Of a stretch of 64,000 nucleotides of DNA, positions 57,594-64,000 are shown piece after piece. Below the pieces are notes generated by a model, which ran no database searches, was not told the DNA's origin, and saw only the letters and a program-made list of their open reading frames with translations. Both the position numbers and the translations under genes were made by a program. Source of the stretch: Clytia hemisphaerica (taxonomy: Eukaryota; Cnidaria; Hydrozoa; Leptothecata; Clytiidae); assembly GCA_902728285.1 (NCBI GenBank), contig CACVBU010000812.1, positions 538,352 through 602,351 on the forward strand, given 5' to 3'. The stretch's first letter is position 1; every line of letters begins with the position of its first letter.

Positions 57594-58146
57594 CTAGTGT
57601 TTTTTTTTCTTTTCCTCTTCGTCAGAACTACTAATTTCGTTGCTCTCGTCGTTTTCAATGGTGTCCTCTATGTTGCTGTCCCACTCGTTCAATTCCTTCA
57701 ATGTCCCTATGGTAATAAAATAATATACTTGAAATCAAAATTGATAGAATAGGTTTGGGAAATAGACATATACTCTTAGGTGCCAAATAAACGGCCCCGC
57801 TTGTTAAATTTTTCGAAAATTTTCCAAACTCTCCCCGGACCTTATTAGGACCCCCCCACCGTATATTAATTCTAAAGAATAATTTCAGTTGGTAAAAAAT
57901 AGTCCTCTTATTTTGCTCTAAAAAGCTTGATTTAGCCAATAATTACCTTTAATCTGCAATACATTTCCGTGAAATTCTTCACCGTCTTTCCTGATCAAGC
58001 ACTTCTCGCCTCGGACTGTCCAATTTAATGCGTCCGTTTTACGAAACAATCGTTCTTCCATCTATGGTAAAATGAATCAACGCCCAATCAGGCAATGGTT
58101 GTAAAGTTTCACGATTTCGCATGACACGTTGAGTTGTTGTAGCCAT
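57594..58146 (-). CDS. Small two-exon gene, unrecognised, probably frame-broken
   Basis: ATG 58146 starts MATTTQRVMRNRETLQPLPD and reads DWALIHFTIDG. The frame then stops, while an overlapping frame carries on with RLFRKTDALNWTVRGEKCLI and KDGEEFHGNVLQIK to a donor at 57947. The second exon, 57706-57594, joins in phase (TLKELNEWDSNIEDTIEN, acidic Ser-rich end, KKKKH). The pattern of an aromatic strand, then G.KC, then a strand ending in VLQIK, resembles the small N-terminal module of some BEN- and transposon-linked cnidarian proteins. That resemblance is weak. Either a one-base shift near 58060 broke it, or translation starts at the second ATG (58062 region). Confidence 0.45.
57768..57883. 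mobile_element. MITE family 'TACTCT', copy 3 (short)
   Basis: It begins TACTCTTAGGTGCCAAATAA and ends with degraded ATATTAATTCTAAAGAATA. The interior has the family's CTTATTA and poly-C words. It lies in the intron of the small minus-strand gene. Confidence 0.5.
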
Positions 58147-58251
58147 CTTAAAAAATTTAAATTCAAATTTAACAGCACCAAACACCGAAATAAGAAAGCA
58201 CTGAGAAAAGAATATGGCGACCGATGACGCTTTTATAGGGGGCTTTATTTT

Positions 58252-58642
58252 TATCTCCACAACTATAGAACGACATTTGTGTTTGCACCAATCAAGCTTA
58301 GAGTTTTAGCGACCAGGAACTTTTAATTGTTCAACCTTTTCTTTATCCACCAATCAAAATTTAGAATTCTGGCGACCAGTACTTTGGCTGAGGGTGGGCA
58401 TTACATGAATGTGACGTCATTCAGTGTCCACAATATTCGAGACTTGCATTTGATCTCCACAACTATAGAACGACATGGGAACAACATTTGAGTTTGCACC
58501 AATCAAGTTTAGAGTTTTAGCGACCAGGAACTTTTAATTGTTCAACCTTTTCTTTATCCACCAATCAAAATTTAGAATTCTGACGACCAGTACTTTGGTT
58601 GAGGGTGGGCATTACATTAATGTGACGTCAATCAGTGTCCAC
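58252..58642. repeat. Direct duplication of about 185 bp upstream of the minus-strand gene
   Basis: ATCTCCACAACTATAGAACG starts at 58253 and again at 58453. Both copies continue with CACCAATCAAG, TTTTAGCGACCAGGAAC and a TGAATGTGACGTCA-type end. The repeated CACCAATCAAA/G and TGACGTCA words look like CCAAT-box and CRE-like sites. They may be a duplicated promoter of the gene starting at 58146 or of the gene to the right. Confidence 0.7.
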
Positions 58643-60037
58643 GATGACGTTTAGAACTATTTGACTTTTGATTTGATGGTCATATCGCTTTATTTACTTT
58701 TGATTTTGTTGAGAGTAAGAACTAGGATTTAAAATGTCTGAAAAAAGACCTCTTGACATCGAAGAATAGATAGATTTTAGACAAATGGCTGTGGTTGCAA
58801 AATTGGACCTCAGAAGGAACAATGCTGCCTTCAATTTAGTAAGGATGAAATCGCCGCACTTCGGGACACTATTTTAGAGTTGAGTAGCACTGAGAGGGAT
58901 TTTTTGGTGTTAGGTTTCATTTTAGCAAACAAACCAAAATCTGGCGATACTACGTATCTTCTTTATGGAAAACGTGTTTGTCGTGGGACCTTTTTATTTC
59001 GTTTGGCAATTTCTTCCTCAGTTCTTAATACTTTGTGTAAACATTTTAAGGGGAAAGGCCCGGCAGCTCGTGAACATGGGAATAAGGGAGGTTTACCACT
59101 TAACACTTTTTCGCAAGCAACAAATGAGCACTTAAAAATTTCGCTGAGGTTAATGCTTATTACCTGCCTGGCAGAGTCCCTCACTATAGAGATGAAGATG
59201 GTTCAATACAGCTAATTCCATCACATCATACTAAGAAATTATCAGTCCATCAAAATTACCTTACTGCTTGCAATGAAATCGGCACTCGTCCTATGGGTTT
59301 TAGCTCTTTTCGTGATTTATGGAAAAAACATCTGCCCAACATTAAGATTGCTAAGACCATGGCTGACCTCTGCTGGACTTGCCAGCAGGGCAATACTAAA
59401 TTGATTATAGCTCGTGTTAAAAATGCAGCAGGTGATCACACTGAAGCAGATGAAGAATATGATGAAGTACTTCGTGAAAACGAGGATCATATTATTCAAT
59501 CGGCAGAAGAAATCAGATATTATCGAGCTCAAGTAGAAGAGCCAAAGTTCTTGTTCAAAGCTCAGAAAATTTTAATGCATTCGAAAGCAAACCTAAATGT
59601 TCGTTTAGAGGCATTGCCCATTTTTCTTGGGATTATGCACAACAGGTTCACTACACTTATTACTCACAACAACCTGGGCCAATCTTTTTCAAAACTCCAC
59701 GTAAATGTGGTCTATTTGGAGTTTGCAATGACGGAATCGGCCTCCAGTACTGTTATTTCATTGATGAAATAAACAGTACTGGGAAAGGTGCAAATGCCAC
59801 AATCAGCTACGTCCACCACTTTTTGGAAAATTTCACTTTTGGTGAAACTCAAACTTATCTACATGCTGATAACTGTTCGGGTATGTTATACTTGTGTCCT
59901 TTAATTTTTAGCAGCATTGTTTTGATAAAATTATAAAGTGAAAGGCTAAAATGTTCATTTTCCAAAAAATGTAAACAGAAAATTCATTGGAGAAGATTTT
60001 CATAAGTTTATGGTTTTCATAAGCTCAAGGTTTTTGT

Positions 60038-60993
60038 AATACACCGTTTAATAGTCTCGCCATCTCCACCGTAGAGGCGGTAGGTAAAAATGCTCACTTT
60101 AGTACTGTGGAAGGTTAGAGAAATGTAAACATTGCCATATTTTTCTTTCCTTAACCCTATTCAACCTAGGCTTTTAGGGGCGGTTCAGAACTAGGGGGTG
60201 GGGGATTTTCCTGTACCACCCCTTAACTTTTGATCTAGTGGGTCTTTTTGGATGAAATTTGGCACACAAGATCCTTGTCATGTAAGGTAACTTTTGATAA
60301 AAATTTTTTCTGATGACGTCACTCATCATGCCCAAAGTGAGCAAAAACCGAAAATTTCCTTTGTTCTTATAAATAGCTATTGTATTCTAACAAAGGCTTT
60401 AGAAAAAAGTTTTCTGAGTTTAAAATGCTTATTTTATCCTAAATATTCAATAAATTACGGTTTAAATGATATATATGACATCAAAAATAAATTTGTATTA
60501 GAAAAGTGTCAATTTTTGGCACACCTTACTGTCAGAAATGTCATCATGCTCAGGGTGTGAAAATAATTTGGTGTCAATTTTTTTTTTTTTTTTTGAAGCT
60601 AAATAAAAGTTAGGAATTTACAGAAAATTTCACGGCAAAAGCTCTATTATTTCAGGAACTATTAGCAATAGTTTGACCTCCGAACAGAAAGAGCCCCCCT
60701 CCCTAGTCCGAATAGGGTTAAAAGAGAAATTTTTAGATATTTGAACATGATATTAATGACAATTTTATGTATCTCTCCTGAAAATTTCACAAAAATTCAT
60801 CTAGAGGAAAAGAAGTTATGATTAAAAGGAGTTATTTGCCTACCATTTCTCTGCTGGCTTTGCTTATGAGAACTGGATGTTTACCTACCATTTTTTACGG
60901 GGGAGAGTGAAGTTTCCCGTGGTTATTGCCAAAATCAAAACAAAGGAAAATTGTTCATACGCGTGCGCAGTCGACACTGTTAAACGGTGTATT
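60038..60993. mobile_element. MITE in the intron of the DUF7869-type gene
   Basis: TAATACACCGTTTAATAGT on the left and ACTGTTAAACGGTGTATT on the right are inverted repeats of 18-19 bases. The element encloses another one at 60151-60721. No coding sequence. Confidence 0.6.
60151..60721. mobile_element. Inner MITE with TTAACCCTATTC ends
   Basis: TTAACCCTATTC and GAATAGGGTTAA are perfect inverted repeats. Next to them GGGGGTGGGGG and GCCCCCCTCCC also pair. The 88-codon ORF inside is not protein-like. A related half-element ends at about 28542. Confidence 0.6.
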
Positions 60994-61799
60994 CCTACTA
61001 AAAAATACTTTCTACTAAAAAAACTAAATTAAAAAAATGTTTTTTATCAACTTATTAGGCCAAAACAAGAACAATGCTTTCATTCATTATCTAATGTGGA
61101 GAATCATCAATGATGTTACATCTTTCTTTCTGTCTTTTTTTCAGGTCCCCTGTGTACACATTTATACGAAATATTCCTACCTAAATGGGCTTAACTTTTT
61201 AGGGGGAATAGGACTCAAGCTACTGACGTTTTGCTCTTTTGCTTACTACTAACTTTTTCTACTAGGCTTTTTGCCAATTTTGATTTTCCAGGGCTTTAGG
61301 TGCATTCAAAAAGAAATTACGACGAACTCAGGTGTCATCATTGTATGATCTAAGAGATGTTTGTGACGATAATACAGGTAATGTAGCTGTTCTAGTGGGA
61401 ACTCATGATAAGCAATTCAATGTTCCAACCTATGAGTGGACATAGCATTTCCATACAGGGGAAAAATTTAAACCGATTGACACCATGTTAGATTATCACC
61501 ATTTTACCATGTCCTCGGAAGAGAAAGGCATAGTATATTGTCCGAAGAAACTAGGTGATACACCGGTAAAGGTATCGATCCTTGGAGATGTTCCAATTGA
61601 AAAAATTACTAGTAACTTGCCAAAAATTGCCAATCCAAAAGGTTTCAGTACGAAAAGAAAAGAATACCTTTATACTGATATTCGTGAATTCTGCACAGAG
61701 GAAACAAAGGATCTCACAGCGCCTGATCCTAGAACATATTAGTATTCCTATGATAGGAAATAAAGAAAGGAAATATGTTATTTATTTCTTAGTTTAGAG

Positions 61800-62320
61800 C
61801 AAGAAAAGTGTTTCATCAATTCATTGCGAATTGATGTTAGTTGGGTTCAATGTGAATTGCATAACTCTAACATCTAAGATGTTTAGATACTCTTTCTTTA
61901 TTGCAAATTAAGAGGAAAAAAATACTAGATAATTGCGATCGTTATCATTTTTTGATATGCACGGTTTTTGTTATTGACTATAAATTACAGTCAGCCCTAA
62001 TAATTAATTTATCTTTTTTTTAGGGTGGAGTACTAAATCCTATTGGCTTACCTTCACGTGGTGTACTCTGTTACATACTTTCAACAATAAAATCTTACAA
62101 AGTTGTGTCTATTAATACCTTTACTTGTATATAATGACTCTGTTTCAATGTGTTGAAAGTGCAAACTAAAGTGCAAGCCAAAGGGAGAACAAAGGGTAGA
62201 GCTCTGATAATAAGAACAAATCAGAAATCATAATTTTCTTGGCAAAACAAACATTCTCTTCTTTTTTACGTTAAGTTCAGTTTTTACTTTTCTTTTTTTG
62301 ATAGTGAATATCAAAAAAAT
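61800..62320. other. Non-coding stretch
   Basis: AT-rich, no ORF or repeat recognised. Confidence 0.35.
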
Positions 62321-62327
62321 TTAAAAA

Positions 62328-62477
62328 ATGGAGTTGACGGTTCAGGCGTTCCGACAATATCAAAAGAATAATCTGGGAGGTGTTAGCCCGGAAGCATTCC
62401 TCATTTGGAAAGAGCAAGGTGGAAAAGATAAAGATGGATATGTGCGCTCAAACGCACGTTCCGCAATAAGCGGGTAG
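62328..62477 (+). CDS. Short ORF or first exon, unrecognised
   Basis: ATG 62328 opens 49 codons (MELTVQAFRQYQKNNLGGVS, AFLIWKEQGGKDKDGYV) with protein-like composition. A possible donor GGTAGAC lies at the end (62473). It lies upstream of the paralogue fragment at 62822-63368, but a link between them is not shown. Confidence 0.35.
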   Translation: MELTVQAFRQYQKNNLGGVSPEAFLIWKEQGGKDKDGYVRSNARSAISG

Positions 62478-62821
62478 ACAAATTATTGAGGCGATCTATT
62501 TACATTACCGAGGACAGGTATGAGCTAGATTTTTTCACTTTTCCACAGAAAATTATGAGCTGAAGTCGCTTCCAGAGGCTATCTGAAGCATTGTCCTCTA
62601 TTTTTTCATTCAAGACAGACCAGAAAGAGCATCGATAAAACCCTGGCTTCTCTAACTCATCGTCTAACTGGTGTTCATGGTTTTGTTCCGACCAAATCAT
62701 TTATCTCACTTCAACTTCTGAATGGTCTTTAAGAAAACCTTTAAGTTTTTTTAAAGACCATTCTTTAAAAAGAAAACACCGACATGCTTAATTCTAAAAG
62801 CACTACATGTTGAGTATATGA

Positions 62822-63368
62822 TGACGCTTTCGGCAGAACATTTGTTAATGAGCCAGCTACAGTACCCGCGTGAATTTATGAGGCCCGTGAAAGAATCTCT
62901 TAAACGTTTGTACCCATGGTCGGCTCACTATTTTACCAGCAGGAAAGGTAGTTGGTATGACCGAAAAGTTCGATAAACTTCAAAGAACTTTCTTGTGTTT
63001 TACTACGAAAAAACAATCAAGTTACCCCAATCTCCAAAACCGACGAAAATAAACTACGAGTCTGGGCAAACAGATATTCTTGTGCCGTTCGTCAACGCAC
63101 AGTCCGCCAAGAGACAACTATGGCTAGGACACTTTCCCACTATTTGTATTCGACCAAAATTAGTGAAATTGCAGATACCACTGAACTCAAATCAAGATGA
63201 TATTAGTGACAAAGATAAAATGAACCTGAGAAGGAACCCACAACTTTTGGCAAAGACAAAGATGAGAAGGAACACGAAGATACTTACGATCTTGAGAGTG
63301 GAGGCAGTGAAGCAAGATCATCAAGATTCGGTCGTGCAATCAAAATCAACTCAAAATTTATATCTTAA
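62822..63368 (+). pseudogene. Decayed paralogue of the C-terminal domain of the gene at 196-6282
   Basis: Frame 1 reads MTLSAEHLLMSQLQYPREFM and LYPWSAHYFTSRKGSWY, matching MTLAVENLHS... and STHYFTSRERWYP of the first gene. Another frame reads LRVWANRYSCAVRQRTVRQE followed by TTMA, matching the RQRSGRQETTMA block. The last part reads YDLESGGSEARSSRFGRAIK with end NSKFIS and a stop at 63368, matching the basic tail. At least two frame changes separate these blocks, and several short segments are missing. Order and spacing agree, so homology is firm. Confidence 0.8.
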
Positions 63369-63526
63369 TCAACTCAGTTCTTAACCCAATTTTAAATTGA
63401 TTTGATTTTACTCGATGATTTTTATTAATTTTGTAAAGCGTGTTTAAATTGAAACTAGAATTAGGGTGTAATCGTTGTACTGTATGTGGCAAAAATATTT
63501 TTTTCCCCACACTCTCTTCCTTGATT

Positions 63527-63681
63527 TTATGGGGGGGGGGGGTTTTTCTTAAGTGAAAATTATCTACAGAAAAAATTCGGTATCGGAATTAGCGAAATAT
63601 TTTTGCGGACTATCGGAAATCAGGTAAAAAATGCTCGGAATTTCGGAAATCAGAAACGCCGTACGCCCCCCCCCCAAAGAG
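63527..63681. mobile_element. Relative of the GTGGGGGGCGTACG element, degraded
   Basis: It starts with a run of twelve G and ends GCCGTACGCCCCCCCCCC. The interior has repeated TCGGAAAT words as in the right part of 22126-23363. Confidence 0.4.
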
Positions 63682-63845
63682 CAGAAAACCTTAAGCGTGA
63701 TGGACCTGTTTTGAAGGTTCCTTTTTAATTTTTCTTAATGTTCAATATATTGTATTTTCTCCTGAAGTTGTTTTCTACAACCCTTATTTCTCCCTAATTG
63801 GTCAGCCTAAGCTGAGCATTCAAATAGGTAAAATTTTCTTCTTCT

Positions 63846-63847
<2 letters not shown>

Positions 63848-63881
<34 letters not shown>

Positions 63882-63909
63882 TTCATCATCATCATCATCA
63901 TCATCATAA
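63848..63909. repeat. (CAT)n microsatellite
   Basis: About twenty CAT triplets with one CTT interruption near the middle. Confidence 0.95.
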
Positions 63910-64000
63910 GACGGCAAAAAAAAAATCCGATTTCCCGAACTCACTTTGATTTCTAAACTTTCTTCCGATCGGGTTAACTTTTTGGGTACTTTTAGCGTGT

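Larger units (their letters stand above)
58820..61742 (+). pseudogene. DUF7869-type transposase-like gene, degenerate
   Basis: Order of conserved blocks: QCCLQFSKDEIAALRDTILE, RVCRGTFLFRLAIS, AREHGNKGGLP; after a frame change near 59130, YYLPGRVPHYRDEDGSIQLI, PSHHTKKLSVH, GFSSFRDLWKKHLPNI, DLCWTCQQG; after another near 59600, HFSWDYAQQVH, KTPRKCGLFGVC, YFIDE, TYLHADNCSG. An intron (donor at about 59881) leads to 61054 with GQNKNNAFIHYLMWR. A last exon from 61293 has KLRRTQVSSLYDL, VPTYEWT, a stop codon, then LDYHHFTMSS and YLYTDIREFC, ending at 61742. I recall this block order from DUF7869-type proteins with an RNase H-like core. The segment expected after MWR (GHTKF...CFG) is missing. Two shifts, one stop and this gap make it a pseudogene. 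AATAAA at 61759. Confidence 0.8.

Noticed and set aside
62500-62700. 66-codon minus ORF
   Set aside because: Some protein-like character, but no splice partners or family match, and the overlapping plus frame is equally open.

Overview
This is a eukaryotic, AT-rich, intron-bearing window, most likely from a cnidarian. Coding exons are short, flanked by GT/AG splice sites, and separated by long AT-rich introns. The recognisable genes belong to families typical of cnidarian genomes. No prokaryotic operons, rRNA or CRISPR array are present. The cnidarian assignment is inference; a hydrozoan or other medusozoan is only a guess.

Layout. 196-6282 (+): a large multi-exon gene of an uncharacterised family (Cys-rich zinc-binding region, NHL/propeller-like region, conserved C-terminal domain) with two reading-frame breaks near its end. 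A decayed paralogue of its C-terminal domain lies at 62822-63368. 6300-12950: no convincing gene, several miniature inverted-repeat elements. 12955-17094 (-): a CACTA/EnSpm-type transposase gene in at least seven exons. 17130-21190: repeats and MITEs. 21193-25491 (+): a four-exon gene whose last exon holds a 63-bp minisatellite, followed by an eroded coding tail. 25970-28205: a satellite of about 124-bp units with higher-order organisation. 28860-37119: two multi-exon genes on opposite strands whose exons interleave. The plus-strand gene ends in a PHD-like Cys/His module; the minus-strand product is unrecognised. 37946-39240 (+): an intronless alpha-kinase locus. 41581-42094: a foldback element whose arms carry a hammerhead-ribozyme-like core. 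42310-45327 (+): an integrase-core (D,D,E) gene with two frame breaks. 47077-53594: a complete PIF/Harbinger transposon with TIRs and a TGA target duplication, itself split by an intact 988-codon non-LTR retrotransposon. 54554-55736 (+): a small SAM-domain-like gene. 57594-58146 (-): a small two-exon gene. 58820-61742 (+): a degenerate DUF7869-type, transposase-like gene with MITEs nested in its intron.

Nearly all recognisable coding sequence is transposon-derived or of families that spread with transposons. The window therefore reads as a mobile-element-rich intergenic region with a few possible host genes (SAM-like gene, alpha-kinase locus, minisatellite gene, the interleaved pair). Many loci carry one to three single-base frame breaks. 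These are either pseudogene decay or residual sequencing indels, which the sequence alone cannot separate. The long retrotransposon ORF and the multi-exon genes that splice with consistent phase argue against a very high error rate.
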